From Sedimentitalea arenosa (GTDB lineage Bacteria; Pseudomonadota; Alphaproteobacteria; Rhodobacterales; Rhodobacteraceae), in assembly GCF_016428585.1 (NCBI RefSeq), contig NZ_JAELVR010000012.1:124001-188000 (forward strand): a stretch of 64,000 nt of DNA, written 5' to 3'. A model generated the notes under the pieces. It saw nothing but the letters and a program-made list of their open reading frames with translations, was not told where the DNA came from and ran no database searches. Made by a program: the position numbers and the translations under genes. Below are positions 20,266 to 30,259 of this stretch, piece after piece. Each line of letters begins with the position of its first letter. Positions within the stretch are counted from its first letter, which is position 1.

Positions 20266-20765
20266 ACAAGGCGTCCGAATACCACCTCGCTCAACTGAAC
20301 GTCGGTCGACTGCAGGCTCCGACCGATGATCCCAGAGTGGCAGAGTTCATGGCCAATCTCGACCGGATCAACGGGTTGGGCAAGCGGATGCCGGGCTTCA
20401 TCTGGATGATGGAAGGTTCGGGCGAACCCGGCACTGGAAACACCGAGAACGCCATTGGGGACGATCCGCAATTCGTGGCCAACCTGACGGTTTGGAAAGA
20501 TGTGCAATCGCTGGAACGCTTTGTCTGGGGCACCGTTCACAAGCAGTTCTACGATCGTCGGCGCGACTGGTTCGAGGTGATGAGCGATCAGCATTTCGCC
20601 ATGTGGTGGGTGCCTGCCGGTCACCGCCCGACGTTGGAAGAGGCGCTGGCGCGTCTGGATGATTTGCGCGAGAACGGACCTGGGGAAAACGTCTTTGGAT
20701 GGAAGGACATCCCCGAGGCGCGGATGTGGCGCGACAAGTCCTGCGTTCCGGTCGCGGCGGAGTAG
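20262..20765 (+). CDS. DUF3291 domain-containing protein
   Basis: The 167-residue protein shows the DUF3291 layout: YHLAQLNVGRLQAPTDDPRV at the start, GFIWMMEGSGEP, LTVWKDVQSLERFVWGTVHK in the middle, and FAMWWVPAGHRPTLEEALAR near the end. The fold is a dimeric alpha-beta barrel, and members are found near heme or quinone-related oxidoreductases; no reaction is established. ATG at 20262 overlaps the preceding small ORF. It begins the four-gene insert between nuoF and nuoG. Confidence 0.85.
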   Translation: MNKASEYHLAQLNVGRLQAPTDDPRVAEFMANLDRINGLGKRMPGFIWMMEGSGEPGTGNTENAIGDDPQFVANLTVWKDVQSLERFVWGTVHKQFYDRRRDWFEVMSDQHFAMWWVPAGHRPTLEEALARLDDLRENGPGENVFGWKDIPEARMWRDKSCVPVAAE

Positions 20766-20815
20766 CGGATGATGAACCGTGGCTCCCTGCGATATCAGGC
20801 CAAGGAGGCGATGAC

Positions 20816-21523
20816 ATGAGGCGCTTCCGATTCGACGAAGGCGGCGACGTGGCCGAGGATATCCGCGGAAAATACGGCTATGATGGCGACATGCTGTCGG
20901 TCTACGCCGGCAACACCGGGGCGGTCGTTCACAAGTGGCACCACTACATCCCGATATATGACCGCTATCTTGCGCGGTTTCGCGGCACCAAGGTCCGGTT
21001 TCTTGAAATCGGCATCAACAAGGGCGGCAGCCTGCAGATGTGGCGCAACTATTTCGGTGCCGATGCAGTGATCTACGGTATCGACATCAACGAGGATTGC
21101 GCCCGGTTCGATGGGCAGGCCGCGCAGGTGCGCATCGGCAGCCAGGCCGATCCCGAATTCCTGAACGCGCTGGTCGACGAGATGGGCGGGCTGGACCTCG
21201 TGCTCGACGATGGCAGCCACCGGATGCCCCATGTGCGCGCCTCGTTCGAAACGCTGTTCCCGCACCTGTCGACGAACGGCGTCTACATGATCGAGGACCT
21301 GCACACCGCCTATATCGAGAAATACGGCGGCGGATATCGAAGCGGCGCCAATTTCTTCCGCTTCGCGCGCGAACTGGTGGATGACATGCACCGCTGGTAT
21401 CACCGCAAGGGCCTGCGCCATCCCGAGCTGGGAAAGTTCGTGTCCGGCCTGCACATCCATGATTCCATCGCCGTGATCGAAAAAGACCCGGTCCATCGCC
21501 CGGTTCATTCGAGGGTCGGCTGA
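20816..21523 (+). CDS. Class I SAM-dependent methyltransferase-like protein
   Basis: The 235-residue protein contains a Rossmann-like methyltransferase core: VRFLEIGINKGGSLQMWRNY (motif I), VIYGIDINEDC (acidic end of strand 2), GGLDLVLDDGSHRMPHVRAS and NGVYMIEDLHTAY. This resembles the MycE/MycF and cephalosporin hydroxylase-like group, which acts on sugars or natural products with a divalent metal. An AGGAGG eight bases before ATG 20816 supports the start. It lies inside the nuo operon, so a respiratory-chain or quinone target is conceivable, but the substrate is unknown. Confidence 0.82.
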   Translation: MRRFRFDEGGDVAEDIRGKYGYDGDMLSVYAGNTGAVVHKWHHYIPIYDRYLARFRGTKVRFLEIGINKGGSLQMWRNYFGADAVIYGIDINEDCARFDGQAAQVRIGSQADPEFLNALVDEMGGLDLVLDDGSHRMPHVRASFETLFPHLSTNGVYMIEDLHTAYIEKYGGGYRSGANFFRFARELVDDMHRWYHRKGLRHPELGKFVSGLHIHDSIAVIEKDPVHRPVHSRVG

Positions 21524-21885
21524 TGAACGGGAGGTCACTTCTGATGATGACGGCGAAGACTCTTGGCGTCGTCCTGCTGCTGGTCTCGCTGGCCGCATGC
21601 GGGAACCGAAACCGCGACGTCATTGCCTTTGATGGCGTGGTGTTCCGGGCCAAGACCTCGGCCATCGACAAAAGCGTGTCGCGTGCCGATTTCCGTGCGA
21701 CCATCCGCGACGCCACACGTTCGATCGACGGGGCGCGCGAAGCGGCCCGCTACGAGGGCACGAAATACTGCGTCACGAACTATGGCACGTCCAAGGTCGA
21801 CTGGACGGTCGGACCCGACAGCGATCCGGCAAGCCTGACGATTGTCGATGGCGATATCACCTTTCAGGGCCGCTGCGATCCATGA
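21523..21885 (+). CDS. Small predicted lipoprotein
   Basis: The 120-residue product has an N-terminal hydrophobic segment (KTLGVVLLLVSLAACGNR) ending in a lipobox LAAC, so it is probably lipid-anchored in the periplasm. The mature part (AFDGVVFRAKTSAIDKSVSR ... YGTSKVDWTVGPD) contains two further cysteines (KYCVTN and GRCDP) that could form a disulfide. I recognise no family. The start overlaps the methyltransferase stop codon and its 3' end overlaps the next gene, so it is cotranslated with the nuoF-nuoG insert. Confidence 0.75.
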   Translation: MNGRSLLMMTAKTLGVVLLLVSLAACGNRNRDVIAFDGVVFRAKTSAIDKSVSRADFRATIRDATRSIDGAREAARYEGTKYCVTNYGTSKVDWTVGPDSDPASLTIVDGDITFQGRCDP

Positions 21886-22292
21886 TAGGCAGGGCGACAT
21901 ATCAGGCGACGCTTCTGCTCGTCCTCGCGCTGCCTGCCGCTGCGCAGACCAAGCCGCCGCTCAGCGACGTGCCCGAGGTCGAGAACCGGCTATTCACCGC
22001 AGCCATCGCGCATGAGGTCAGCGAGAACTGCGACAGTCTCTCGGCGCGGCGCATGAAAGCCATTGGGATGGCGTGGCAATTGCGTGCACGCGCCAACGAC
22101 CTGGGATACTCGGATGCCGAAATCAGGGCTCATGTCGAATCCGATGACCAGAAAGCCCGCATGCGCGCCAAGGGCGAGGCGTACCTGAAACAGAACGGCG
22201 TCTCCTATGGCGACCCGGAAACCTTCTGCGTGTTCGGACGCGCGGAAATCGAGAAATCCAGCGCGATCGGCGCGCTATTGAAGGCGAGATAG
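21882..22292 (+). CDS. DUF5333-type periplasmic protein
   Basis: The 136-residue protein has a signal peptide (YQATLLLVLALPAAAQ) and a helical mature part with two conserved-looking cysteines (SENCDSLSARR and ETFCVFGRAE). It matches the Rhodobacteraceae family DUF5333 as I remember it. It overlaps the preceding lipoprotein gene by four bases and sits three bases before nuoG. Function is unknown; secretion suggests a periplasmic helper rather than a matrix-side subunit. Confidence 0.75.
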   Translation: MIGRATYQATLLLVLALPAAAQTKPPLSDVPEVENRLFTAAIAHEVSENCDSLSARRMKAIGMAWQLRARANDLGYSDAEIRAHVESDDQKARMRAKGEAYLKQNGVSYGDPETFCVFGRAEIEKSSAIGALLKAR

Positions 22293-22295
22293 AGC

Positions 22296-24317
22296 ATGTC
22301 TGACCTGCGCAAGATCAACATCGACGGAACCGAAATCGAAGTCGACGGGGCGATGACCCTGATCCAGGCCTGCGAACAGGCGGGGGTGGAAATTCCGCGC
22401 TTCTGCTACCACGAACGGCTCTCCATCGCAGGCAATTGCCGCATGTGCCTGGTCGAGGTCGTCGGCGGCCCCCCGAAACCGGCCGCCTCCTGTGCCATGC
22501 AGGTCAAGGATCTGCGCCCTGGGCCCGAAGGACAGGCGCCGCAGGTCCGGACCAACAGCCCGATGGTCAAGAAGGCCCGCGAAGGGGTGATGGAGTTTCT
22601 GCTCATCAACCATCCGCTCGATTGCCCGATCTGCGACCAGGGTGGCGAATGCGACCTGCAGGACCAGGCGATGGCCTATGGCGTCGATTTCAGCCGCTAC
22701 CGCGAGCCCAAGCGCGCAACCGAGGATCTGGACCTCGGTCCGCTGGTCGAAACCCATATGACGCGCTGCATTTCGTGCACCCGCTGCGTGCGCTTCACGA
22801 CCGAGGTCGCGGGGATTCACCAGATGGGCCAGACTGGCCGCGGCGAGGATGCCGAGATCACCAGCTATCTTGGCGAAACGCTGAACAGCAACATGCAGGG
22901 CAACATCATCGACCTCTGCCCGGTGGGGGCGCTGGTGTCCAAGCCGTATGCCTTTACCGCGCGGCCGTGGGAACTGACCAAGACCGAGAGCATCGACGTG
23001 ATGGACGCTCTGGGGTCGAACATTCGAGTCGACACCAAAGGACGCGAGGTCATGCGCTTCCTGCCACGCAACCATGACGGCGTGAACGAGGAGTGGATCT
23101 CCGACAAGACTCGTTTCGTCTGGGACGGGCTGCGCCGCCAGCGACTGGATCGGCCCTATATCCGCGAGAACGGCAAGCTGCGCCCGGCCACCTGGCCCGA
23201 GGCGCTCGCGAAGTCGGCCGAGGCGATCAAGGGTGCCAGCAAGCTCGCTGGTCTGGTCGGTGATCTTGTGCCGACCGAAGCTGCTTTCGCCCTGAAACAG
23301 TTGGTTCACGGCCAGGGTGGCGTCGTCGAATGCCGAACCGATGGGGCGAAGCTCCCGGCGGGCAACCGTGGCGCCTATGTCGGCACGGCGACCATCGAGG
23401 ATATCGACACTGCCGAGCGGATCCTGCTGATCGGCACCGATCCGCGCGTCGAGGCGCCGGTGCTCAACTCCCGTATCCGCAAGGCCTGGAGCCACGGCGC
23501 CGATGTGGCGCTCGTCGGTCAAGCCGTTGATCTGACATATGATTACGCGCATATCGGCGATGATCGCTCGGCTCTGCAGAAGGTCGTGGAAATGGGGGGT
23601 GACGACGAGATCCGCGGCCGCGCGTCGCTGGTCATCGTCGGTCAGGGCGCCCTGCAGGAAGCCGACGGCGCCGCCGTTCTGGCCGCTGCGCAGCAGATCG
23701 CCGAAGCCACTGCCAGCGGCCTCCTGATCCTGCACACCGCCGCAGGCAGGGTCGGCGCGATGGATGTCGGCTGCACCAACGACGCCGCGATGGACGGCGT
23801 GAACGACGCCGACGTGATCTACAACCTCGGCGCCGACGAGATCGACATCCAGCCGGGCGCCTTCGTGATCTACCAGGGCAGCCACGGCGACCGCGGTGCG
23901 CACCGTGCCGACGTGATCCTGCCCGGCGCGGCCTATACCGAGGAGCCCGGGCTCTTCGTCAACACCGAAGGACGTCCCCAGCTTGCGCTGCGCGCCGGGT
24001 TCGCGCCCGGAGAGGCCAAGGAAAACTGGGCTATCCTGCGCGCGCTCAGCGCCGAGATCGGGGCGCAACTGCCCTATGACTCGATCGCGCAGGTGCGGAT
24101 GGCGCTGGTCGCCGAGGTACCTCATCTCGCCAAGATCGACGAGGTCCTCGAAAACGAGGTGCAGCCGCTGCCCGAGGCACCGCTCGGCAAGGCCAGCTTC
24201 CGGCTCGCGATCAGCGATTTCTACCTGACCAACCCGATCGCGCGTGCCAGCGAGCTGATGGCTGAACTCTCGGCCGGTGCAAAGGCGCGCAACTCCGGCA
24301 AGCTCGCCGCGGAATGA
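22296..24317 (+). CDS. nuoG: NADH-quinone oxidoreductase subunit G
   Basis: NuoG (673 residues) is the 75-kDa electron-wiring subunit. The N-terminal ferredoxin domain has [2Fe-2S] ligands in [38 protein letters not shown] and [10 protein letters not shown] bind the N5/N4-type [4Fe-4S] clusters. The C-terminal molybdopterin-oxidoreductase-like region follows ([35 protein letters not shown]). The length is of the mitochondrial/alphaproteobacterial type, shorter than in E. coli. The stop overlaps the following lipoprotein gene. Confidence 0.97.
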   Translation: MSDLRKINIDGTEIEVDGAMTLIQACEQAGVEIPRFCYHERLSIAGNCRMCLVEVVGGPPKPAASCAMQVKDLRPGPEGQAPQVRTNSPMVKKAREGVMEFLLINHPLDCPICDQGGECDLQDQAMAYGVDFSRYREPKRATEDLDLGPLVETHMTRCISCTRCVRFTTEVAGIHQMGQTGRGEDAEITSYLGETLNSNMQGNIIDLCPVGALVSKPYAFTARPWELTKTESIDVMDALGSNIRVDTKGREVMRFLPRNHDGVNEEWISDKTRFVWDGLRRQRLDRPYIRENGKLRPATWPEALAKSAEAIKGASKLAGLVGDLVPTEAAFALKQLVHGQGGVVECRTDGAKLPAGNRGAYVGTATIEDIDTAERILLIGTDPRVEAPVLNSRIRKAWSHGADVALVGQAVDLTYDYAHIGDDRSALQKVVEMGGDDEIRGRASLVIVGQGALQEADGAAVLAAAQQIAEATASGLLILHTAAGRVGAMDVGCTNDAAMDGVNDADVIYNLGADEIDIQPGAFVIYQGSHGDRGAHRADVILPGAAYTEEPGLFVNTEGRPQLALRAGFAPGEAKENWAILRALSAEIGAQLPYDSIAQVRMALVAEVPHLAKIDEVLENEVQPLPEAPLGKASFRLAISDFYLTNPIARASELMAELSAGAKARNSGKLAAE

Positions 24318-24697
24318 TCCGGGCGGCGATCATATCGCCCCTGGCGCTTGCCGCCTGCGACACTGGCTCGTCGCCCGAAGCGGGTGTGCTGCCCGAGTAT
24401 CGCGGCGCGGAAACCCGGATGCTCGACCCGACGATTCTCGCCGTCGCGGTGGAAATGAGCGGTCCGGTGGCCGAGGCGGATATCACCGCGTACGCCCGGT
24501 GCGTCGCGGCGCGGGCGACACGCGAACAGGATGCAGGATTTGCGCGGCATTTGCGCACAAACCTGCAGGAAAAGGGTGGCGTGTGGTCTGCAGATGCTGT
24601 TTACACCATCTCGCCATCACTGCCGCGCGGAGTGGCGCCCATCGACGCCGAGGTCGAGCTCGCAACCTGCGCGGAAAACGGAATACCCACGGTGTGA
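24314..24697 (+). CDS. Predicted lipoprotein between nuoG and nuoH
   Basis: The 127-residue protein starts [20 protein letters not shown], a short signal with lipobox ALAAC, so the mature protein would be an acylated periplasmic protein. Its body contains [15 protein letters not shown]-like [20 protein letters not shown], three further cysteines (ARCVAA, ATCAEN) and no recognised domain. The ATG overlaps the nuoG stop, and nuoH starts six bases after its end. It is one of several secreted small proteins embedded in this operon. Confidence 0.75.
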   Translation: MIRAAIISPLALAACDTGSSPEAGVLPEYRGAETRMLDPTILAVAVEMSGPVAEADITAYARCVAARATREQDAGFARHLRTNLQEKGGVWSADAVYTISPSLPRGVAPIDAEVELATCAENGIPTV

Positions 24698-24703
24698 GGA
24701 CTA

Positions 24704-25741
24704 ATGGCTGACTTCTTTTCCACCCCGGGCGGCATCGCCGTGCTGATACTGGCGCAAGTGCTTGCCGTTGTTGCCTTTGTCATGATCTCGCTCCTGTTTC
24801 TCGTCTATGGCGACCGCAAGATCTGGGCGGCGGTGCAGATGCGCCGTGGTCCCAACGTGGTGGGCATCTACGGCCTGCTGCAGTCCGTGGCCGACGCTCT
24901 GAAATACGTCGTCAAGGAGGTCGTGATCCCGGCCGGGGCCGACCGCACCGTGTTTCTTCTCGCCCCGCTGACGAGCTTCGTGCTGGCGATGGTGGCTTGG
25001 GCGGTCATCCCGTTCAACGACACCTGGGTGCTCAGCGACATCAACGTCGCGATCCTCTATGTCTTCGCGGTTTCTTCGCTCGAAGTCTACGGCGTCATCA
25101 TGGGTGGCTGGGCGTCGAACTCGAAGTACCCATTCCTCGGCTCCCTGCGTTCGGCCGCGCAGATGATCTCGTACGAAGTGTCGATCGGCCTCATCATCAT
25201 CGGCGTCATCATCTCGACCGGCAGCATGAATTTCGGTGATATCGTGCGCGCGCAGGACGGCGATTTCGGCTTCTTCAACTGGTACTGGTTGCCGCATTTC
25301 CCGATGGTCTTCCTGTTCTTCATCAGCGCGCTGGCAGAAACAAACCGCCCACCCTTCGACCTGCCCGAGGCGGAAAGCGAACTGGTGGCGGGCTACCAGG
25401 TCGAGTATTCGGCCACGCCTTTCCTGCTGTTCATGGCCGGTGAATACATCGCGATCTTCCTGATGTGTGCGTTGACGTCGCTGCTGTTCTTTGGCGGCTG
25501 GCTCTCGCCGATCCCGGGCCTGCCCGATGGCGCGCTGTGGATGGTCGCCAAGATGGCGTTCTTCTTCTTCATCTTCGCGATGATCAAGGCGATCACGCCG
25601 CGCTATCGCTATGACCAACTGATGCGCCTGGGGTGGAAGGTGTTTTTGCCCTTCAGCCTCGTCTGGGTGGTCTTCGTGTCCTTCGCGGCGAAATTCGACT
25701 GGTTCTGGGGCGTGTTCGCGCGCTGGGGATCGGGGAGCTGA
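24704..25741 (+). CDS. nuoH: NADH-quinone oxidoreductase subunit H
   Basis: NuoH (345 residues, eight or nine helices) forms the membrane part of the quinone channel. Typical blocks are [20 protein letters not shown] (about 35-54), [30 protein letters not shown] and [26 protein letters not shown]. The ATG has GAGGA seven bases upstream. It is followed after one base by a small soluble ORF and then nuoI. Confidence 0.97.
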   Translation: MADFFSTPGGIAVLILAQVLAVVAFVMISLLFLVYGDRKIWAAVQMRRGPNVVGIYGLLQSVADALKYVVKEVVIPAGADRTVFLLAPLTSFVLAMVAWAVIPFNDTWVLSDINVAILYVFAVSSLEVYGVIMGGWASNSKYPFLGSLRSAAQMISYEVSIGLIIIGVIISTGSMNFGDIVRAQDGDFGFFNWYWLPHFPMVFLFFISALAETNRPPFDLPEAESELVAGYQVEYSATPFLLFMAGEYIAIFLMCALTSLLFFGGWLSPIPGLPDGALWMVAKMAFFFFIFAMIKAITPRYRYDQLMRLGWKVFLPFSLVWVVFVSFAAKFDWFWGVFARWGSGS

Positions 25742-25742
25742 C

Positions 25743-25940
25743 ATGACACTCGCAGACGCAATTCAAAACGGCGCGAAGGACGAGGTGCAGGCACTGGCTG
25801 ACTACCTCGTCGTGGAGTTCGAGGTGACGGAACGGGTCTCGTCCGGCGACGATCCGACGGCCGCGACTGCGAAAAGCGTCGCATCGGCCATGGGCGCATG
25901 GGCCTACATGAAGTTGAACGCAGCGAACCAGGGAGACTGA
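25743..25940 (+). CDS. 65-residue protein between nuoH and nuoI
   Basis: The small acidic protein ([20 protein letters not shown] ... [10 protein letters not shown]) has no signal, membrane helix or cysteine and looks like a short helix-strand-helix unit. I recognise no family. The ATG follows the nuoH stop by one base, and nuoI begins one base after its stop, a spacing that strongly suggests a translated operon member. Confidence 0.65.
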   Translation: MTLADAIQNGAKDEVQALADYLVVEFEVTERVSSGDDPTAATAKSVASAMGAWAYMKLNAANQGD

Positions 25941-25941
25941 C

Positions 25942-26436
25942 ATGGCGAATATCGACTACGCACGAAAAGCCAAGTATTTCCTGCTCTGGGATTTCGTCAT
26001 CGGCATGAAACTGGGTCTGAAGTATTTCTTCGCGCCCAAGGCCACCGTGAACTATCCACATGAAAAGGGTCCGCTGTCGCCGCGTTTCCGCGGCGAGCAC
26101 GCCCTGCGGCGCTATCCCAACGGCGAGGAACGCTGCATCGCCTGCAAGCTTTGCGAGGCGATCTGCCCTGCGCAAGCGATCACCATCGACGCCGAGCCTC
26201 GCGAGGACGGCAGCCGCCGCACCACGCGTTATGACATCGACATGACGAAATGCATCTATTGCGGTTTCTGCCAGGAAGCCTGCCCGGTCGATGCAATCGT
26301 CGAGGGCCCCAACTTCGAATTCGCGACCGAGACCCGCGAAGAGCTGTTCTATGACAAGGCAAAGCTGCTGGAGAACGGCGAACGCTGGGAGGCCGAGATC
26401 GCCCGCAACCTCGAACTGGACGCGCCCTACAGATGA
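25942..26436 (+). CDS. nuoI: NADH-quinone oxidoreductase subunit I
   Basis: NuoI (164 residues) is the TYKY-type ferredoxin subunit carrying clusters N6a and N6b. Two classical motifs are seen: [16 protein letters not shown] and [16 protein letters not shown]. An amphipathic N-terminal helix ([20 protein letters not shown]) anchors it to the membrane arm. The stop overlaps the start of the CMD-like gene. Confidence 0.97.
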   Translation: MANIDYARKAKYFLLWDFVIGMKLGLKYFFAPKATVNYPHEKGPLSPRFRGEHALRRYPNGEERCIACKLCEAICPAQAITIDAEPREDGSRRTTRYDIDMTKCIYCGFCQEACPVDAIVEGPNFEFATETREELFYDKAKLLENGERWEAEIARNLELDAPYR

Positions 26437-26840
26437 GCGATCAATCAAACCCATTCGACGCCATGATGAAGCAGGCGCAGGACATGGCCAAAGCCTTCAA
26501 TCCCGCGCTTGAGAACTTCTCGCCCAAGGGATTCGAGACGCTCTGGCCGACCATGCCCAAGGAGGTGATGGAGTTCTGGTTCGGCAATACGGTCAACAAG
26601 GACGGTCTTGACGCCAAGACCCGCCTTCTGATCACGCTGGCAGGGCTGACCATGCAGGGCGCGCAGGCTGACACCGCCGTGCGCCAGACCGTGCGCCACG
26701 CGGTCGAAGCCGGCGCACGCAAACAAGAGATCGTCGAGACGATCGGCCAGATGTCGGTCTTCGCCGGCATCCCGGCCATGACCCGCGCCATGGAGCTGGC
26801 GCAAGAGGCCATGGGCGAGACGGAGGACAACCAGGAATGA
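26433..26840 (+). CDS. Carboxymuconolactone decarboxylase-family protein without cysteines
   Basis: The 135-residue helical protein has the CMD/AhpD-like core [20 protein letters not shown] ... [39 protein letters not shown]. The entire protein lacks cysteine, so the AhpD-type CxxC peroxidase site is absent. It overlaps nuoI by four bases and nuoJ by four bases. An enzymatic decarboxylase role is unlikely in this context; a structural or assembly role in the respiratory operon can only be guessed. Confidence 0.8.
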   Translation: MSDQSNPFDAMMKQAQDMAKAFNPALENFSPKGFETLWPTMPKEVMEFWFGNTVNKDGLDAKTRLLITLAGLTMQGAQADTAVRQTVRHAVEAGARKQEIVETIGQMSVFAGIPAMTRAMELAQEAMGETEDNQE

Positions 26841-27439
26841 GCGTTTTTGCCTTTTACCTCTTCGCGATCTGCGTGATCGCCGGTGGCCTGTTCACCGTGA
26901 TCAGCCGCCAGCCGGTGCATTCGGTGTTGTGGCTAATCCTGTCCTTCATCTCGGCGGCAGGCCTGTTCGTGCTGTTGGGCGCGGAATTCGTCGCCATGCT
27001 GCTGATCATCGTCTATGTGGGCGCGGTCGCGGTGCTGTTCCTCTTCGTCGTGATGATGCTCGACGTCGATTTCGCCGAACTGAAGGCGGAAATGGCGCGC
27101 TACATGCCGCTGGCGCTGCTGATCGGGCTGGTCATCCTGATGCAGCTGGCGATGGCTTACGGCGCCTGGGAAAGCAACGCGGCGGCCGAAGGGCTGCGCA
27201 CCCAGGTGGTGCCGGTCGACCGGCACAACACCGAGGCGTTGGGGCTGATCCTCTATGACCAGTATTTCCTGCTGTTCCAGCTGGCCGGGCTGATCCTGCT
27301 GGTGGCGATGATCGGCGCAATCGTGCTGACGCTGCGCCACCGCACCGACATCAAGCGTCAGGACGTGGTCGCCCAGATGATGCGCGATCCGGCAAAGGCG
27401 ATGGAACTCAGGGACGTGAAACCGGGGCAGGGGCTGTAA
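26837..27439 (+). CDS. nuoJ: NADH-quinone oxidoreductase subunit J
   Basis: NuoJ (200 residues, five helices) is the ND6-like membrane subunit. The conserved helix-3 region with the pi-bulge is [27 protein letters not shown] (about 50-76), and the final helix reads [20 protein letters not shown]. The C-terminal tail [20 protein letters not shown] matches alphaproteobacterial NuoJ. The ATG overlaps the CMD-like gene. Confidence 0.96.
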   Translation: MSVFAFYLFAICVIAGGLFTVISRQPVHSVLWLILSFISAAGLFVLLGAEFVAMLLIIVYVGAVAVLFLFVVMMLDVDFAELKAEMARYMPLALLIGLVILMQLAMAYGAWESNAAAEGLRTQVVPVDRHNTEALGLILYDQYFLLFQLAGLILLVAMIGAIVLTLRHRTDIKRQDVVAQMMRDPAKAMELRDVKPGQGL

Positions 27440-27443
27440 GGCA

Positions 27444-27842
27444 ATGTGGACGCCAAATCGAATTGCCACCGCATCGGTCGTTGCCGCTGTGAGCCACCTG
27501 CTCCTTTGGAACGTGGCGCTGGCAGCCGACAACGCCATAGACACGCCAGGCGAAGTGAACCAGCACTTTGAGGAAGCCAGCAAGCATTTCGGTGACGGAG
27601 TGGTTCAGTTGCATTCTCGCCAAGAAGGCGCAGACGGCACACAGCACACGGTTCACCAATTCGATTGCGTGAACGGGACCTACGGCGCGCTCTATGCGGG
27701 CGATATGGCTCCGGGCAATTTCCCGTTGGAAACATCGGGGGCAATGGGGGCCGGGGCAGGCCTCTTCTATGAAGACCCAACAATGGCGTCATTGGCGCAG
27801 CATACCTGTACGAAGTACGGGCATCCGTTGGCAGAATGGTGA
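27444..27842 (+). CDS. Secreted protein of unknown function between nuoJ and nuoK
   Basis: The 132-residue product has a signal-like N-terminus ([22 protein letters not shown]) and a mature part with two cysteines ([11 protein letters not shown] and [10 protein letters not shown]), which could be disulfide-linked. I recognise no family. Its base composition is visibly lower in GC (about 56 % by eye) than the surrounding nuo genes, with more CAA, ACA, CCA and TTG codons. That suggests a later insertion between nuoJ and nuoK, genes that are normally adjacent. Confidence 0.7.
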   Translation: MWTPNRIATASVVAAVSHLLLWNVALAADNAIDTPGEVNQHFEEASKHFGDGVVQLHSRQEGADGTQHTVHQFDCVNGTYGALYAGDMAPGNFPLETSGAMGAGAGLFYEDPTMASLAQHTCTKYGHPLAEW

Positions 27843-27846
27843 GAAT

Positions 27847-28152
27847 ATGATCGGACTTGAACACTACCTGACTGTGGCGGCGACGCTGTTTGTCATCGGT
27901 ATCTTTGGGCTCTTCCTGAACCGCAAGAACGTCATCATCCTGCTGATGAGTATCGAATTGATGCTGTTGGCGGTGAACATCAACCTCGTCGCCTTTTCCA
28001 GCTTCCTGGGCGATCTGGTCGGGCAGGTGTTCACCCTGTTCGTTCTGACCGTCGCTGCGGCGGAGGCCGCGATCGGGCTGGCGATCCTGGTCTGTTTCTT
28101 CCGCAACCGTGGCACCATCGCGGTTGAAGACGTCAATATGATGAAGGGCTGA
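27847..28152 (+). CDS. nuoK: NADH-quinone oxidoreductase subunit K
   Basis: NuoK (101 residues, three helices) is the ND4L-like subunit. The block [26 protein letters not shown] contains the conserved membrane glutamate (E in SIELML), and a second one occurs in [17 protein letters not shown]. Both belong to the proton path. The ATG at 27847 fits the usual MIGLEHYL start. Confidence 0.97.
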   Translation: MIGLEHYLTVAATLFVIGIFGLFLNRKNVIILLMSIELMLLAVNINLVAFSSFLGDLVGQVFTLFVLTVAAAEAAIGLAILVCFFRNRGTIAVEDVNMMKG

Positions 28153-28159
28153 GAGCACT

Positions 28160-30259
28160 ATGGAAACCATCATCCTCTTTGCCCCGTTGATCGGGTCGCT
28201 GATCTGCGGCTTCGGCTGGAAGTTCATCGGCGAAACCGCCGCCATGTGGGTAGCGACGGGCATGTTGTTCCTGTCCGCTCTGCTGTCCTGGGCGGTCTTC
28301 GTCAATTTTGACGGCACGACCGAGCAGATCCAGATCCTGCGCTGGATCGAAAGCGGCTCGCTGTCCACCGACTGGTCGATCCGAATGGACCGGCTGACTG
28401 CGATCATGCTCATCGTCGTCACCACGGTGTCGAGCCTCGTGCATCTCTACAGCTTCGGTTACATGGACAATGATCCGCAGTGGAAAGAGGGCGAGGTCTA
28501 CAAGCCGCGCTTCTTCGCCTACCTGTCGTTCTTCACCTTTGCCATGCTGATGCTGGTGACTTCGGACAACCTTGCTCAGATGTTCTTTGGCTGGGAGGGG
28601 GTCGGCGTCGCCTCCTACCTTCTGATCGGCTTCTACTACCGTAAGCCGTCGGCCAATGCCGCGGCGATCAAGGCGTTCGTGGTCAACCGGGTCGGGGATT
28701 TCGGCTTTGCGCTCGGCATCTTCTGCATCTTCTTCCTGGTCGACAGCATCAGCTTCACCGATATCTTCAACGCGGCTCCCACCTTGGCTGAAACCCAGGT
28801 TTCGTTCCTCTGGGGCGAATGGAACGCCGCCAACCTGATCGCTGTGCTGCTGTTCATCGGTGCGATGGGCAAGTCGGCGCAACTCTTCCTGCACACCTGG
28901 CTGCCGGACGCGATGGAAGGCCCGACCCCGGTGTCGGCCCTGATCCACGCCGCCACCATGGTCACCGCCGGCGTGTTCCTTGTCTGCCGCATGTCGCCCC
29001 TGATGGAATTCGCACCCGAGGCGATGGCCTTCGTGACCGTGATCGGGGCATCGACGGCGTTTTTCGCCGCGACCGTGGGTCTGGTACAGACCGATATCAA
29101 GCGCGTTATCGCCTATTCGACCTGTTCCCAGCTGGGCTACATGTTCGTCGCCGCCGGTGTCGGCATGTATTCTGCGGCCATGTTCCACCTGTTGACGCAT
29201 GCCTTCTTCAAGGCGCTGCTGTTCTTGGGCGCCGGCTCGGTCATCCATGCGATGCATCACGAGCAGGACATGATGAACTACGGCAACCTGCGCAAGAAGA
29301 TCCCCTACACGTTCTGGGCCATGATGATCGGCACGCTGGCCATCACCGGCGTCGGTATCCCGCTGACGCATCTGGGTTTTGCCGGGTTCCTGTCCAAGGA
29401 CGCGATCATCGAGAGCGCCTGGGCCGGCGGGTCGGGCTATGGGTTCTGGCTGTTGGTCGTGGCCGCGGCGATGACCAGCTTCTACAGCTGGCGGCTGATC
29501 TTCCTGACCTTCTATGGCCGCGAGCGGGGCGACAAGCACACCCATGAACACGCCCATGAAAGCCCGATGACCATGCTGATCCCGCTGGGCGTGCTGTCGA
29601 TCGGTGCGGTGTTCTCGGGCATGGTGTTCTACAACAGCTTCTTCGGTCACGTGGACCAGGTCGGCAAGTTCTATGGCATCCCGGTCGCCGAGGCGTCCGA
29701 GCACGGCGAAGCCAAGGCCGAGGACGGCCATGGCGACGATACCGCCGCCGAAGCTGACCACGGCAAGGCCGAGGGCGAACATCACTATGCGTTCACTGGC
29801 GAACCGGGTGAAGGTGCACTCTATTTCGGCCCCGAGAACACGGTGCTGGATGACGCGCATGCTGCCCCGGTCTGGGTCAAGGTGTCGCCGTTCGTCGCGA
29901 TGGTGCTGGGTCTCGTGATGGCGATCTGGTTCTATATCGTGAACCCGTCGCTGCCGGGCCGCCTCGCGGAAAACCAGCGCCCTCTCTACCTGTTCCTCAA
30001 GAACAAGTGGTATTTCGACGAGATCTATAACGTCGTCTTCGTCAAGCCGGCGCTCGGCATCGGTCGTCTGCTCTGGAAGCGCGGCGACGTGAACGTGATC
30101 GACGGCTTCCTGAACGGGATCGCCATGGGTGTCGTGCCGTTCTTCACCCGGCTGGCGGGTCGCGCACAGTCCGGATTTATCTTCACCTACGCTTTCTGGA
30201 TGGTTCTGGGCATCGCCGCCCTGATCACCTGGATGTCGATCGGCGGGGGAGCACACTGA
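28160..30259 (+). CDS. nuoL: NADH-quinone oxidoreductase subunit L
   Basis: NuoL (699 residues) is the distal antiporter-like proton-pumping subunit with the long lateral helix at its C-terminus. The antiporter signature is present in [17 protein letters not shown] and in [30 protein letters not shown], where the discontinuous helices and key lysine/histidine residues lie. A histidine/glutamate-rich periplasmic or cytoplasmic insert (about 510-555, e.g. [20 protein letters not shown]) is an expansion before the lateral helix. The stop overlaps nuoM (TGATGG). Confidence 0.97.
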   Translation: METIILFAPLIGSLICGFGWKFIGETAAMWVATGMLFLSALLSWAVFVNFDGTTEQIQILRWIESGSLSTDWSIRMDRLTAIMLIVVTTVSSLVHLYSFGYMDNDPQWKEGEVYKPRFFAYLSFFTFAMLMLVTSDNLAQMFFGWEGVGVASYLLIGFYYRKPSANAAAIKAFVVNRVGDFGFALGIFCIFFLVDSISFTDIFNAAPTLAETQVSFLWGEWNAANLIAVLLFIGAMGKSAQLFLHTWLPDAMEGPTPVSALIHAATMVTAGVFLVCRMSPLMEFAPEAMAFVTVIGASTAFFAATVGLVQTDIKRVIAYSTCSQLGYMFVAAGVGMYSAAMFHLLTHAFFKALLFLGAGSVIHAMHHEQDMMNYGNLRKKIPYTFWAMMIGTLAITGVGIPLTHLGFAGFLSKDAIIESAWAGGSGYGFWLLVVAAAMTSFYSWRLIFLTFYGRERGDKHTHEHAHESPMTMLIPLGVLSIGAVFSGMVFYNSFFGHVDQVGKFYGIPVAEASEHGEAKAEDGHGDDTAAEADHGKAEGEHHYAFTGEPGEGALYFGPENTVLDDAHAAPVWVKVSPFVAMVLGLVMAIWFYIVNPSLPGRLAENQRPLYLFLKNKWYFDEIYNVVFVKPALGIGRLLWKRGDVNVIDGFLNGIAMGVVPFFTRLAGRAQSGFIFTYAFWMVLGIAALITWMSIGGGAH

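Noticed and set aside
28133-30256. About 700-codon open frame on the minus strand
   Set aside because: Entirely antisense to nuoL, which is a clear orthologue; the translated sequence is His/Arg/Gln-rich shadow.
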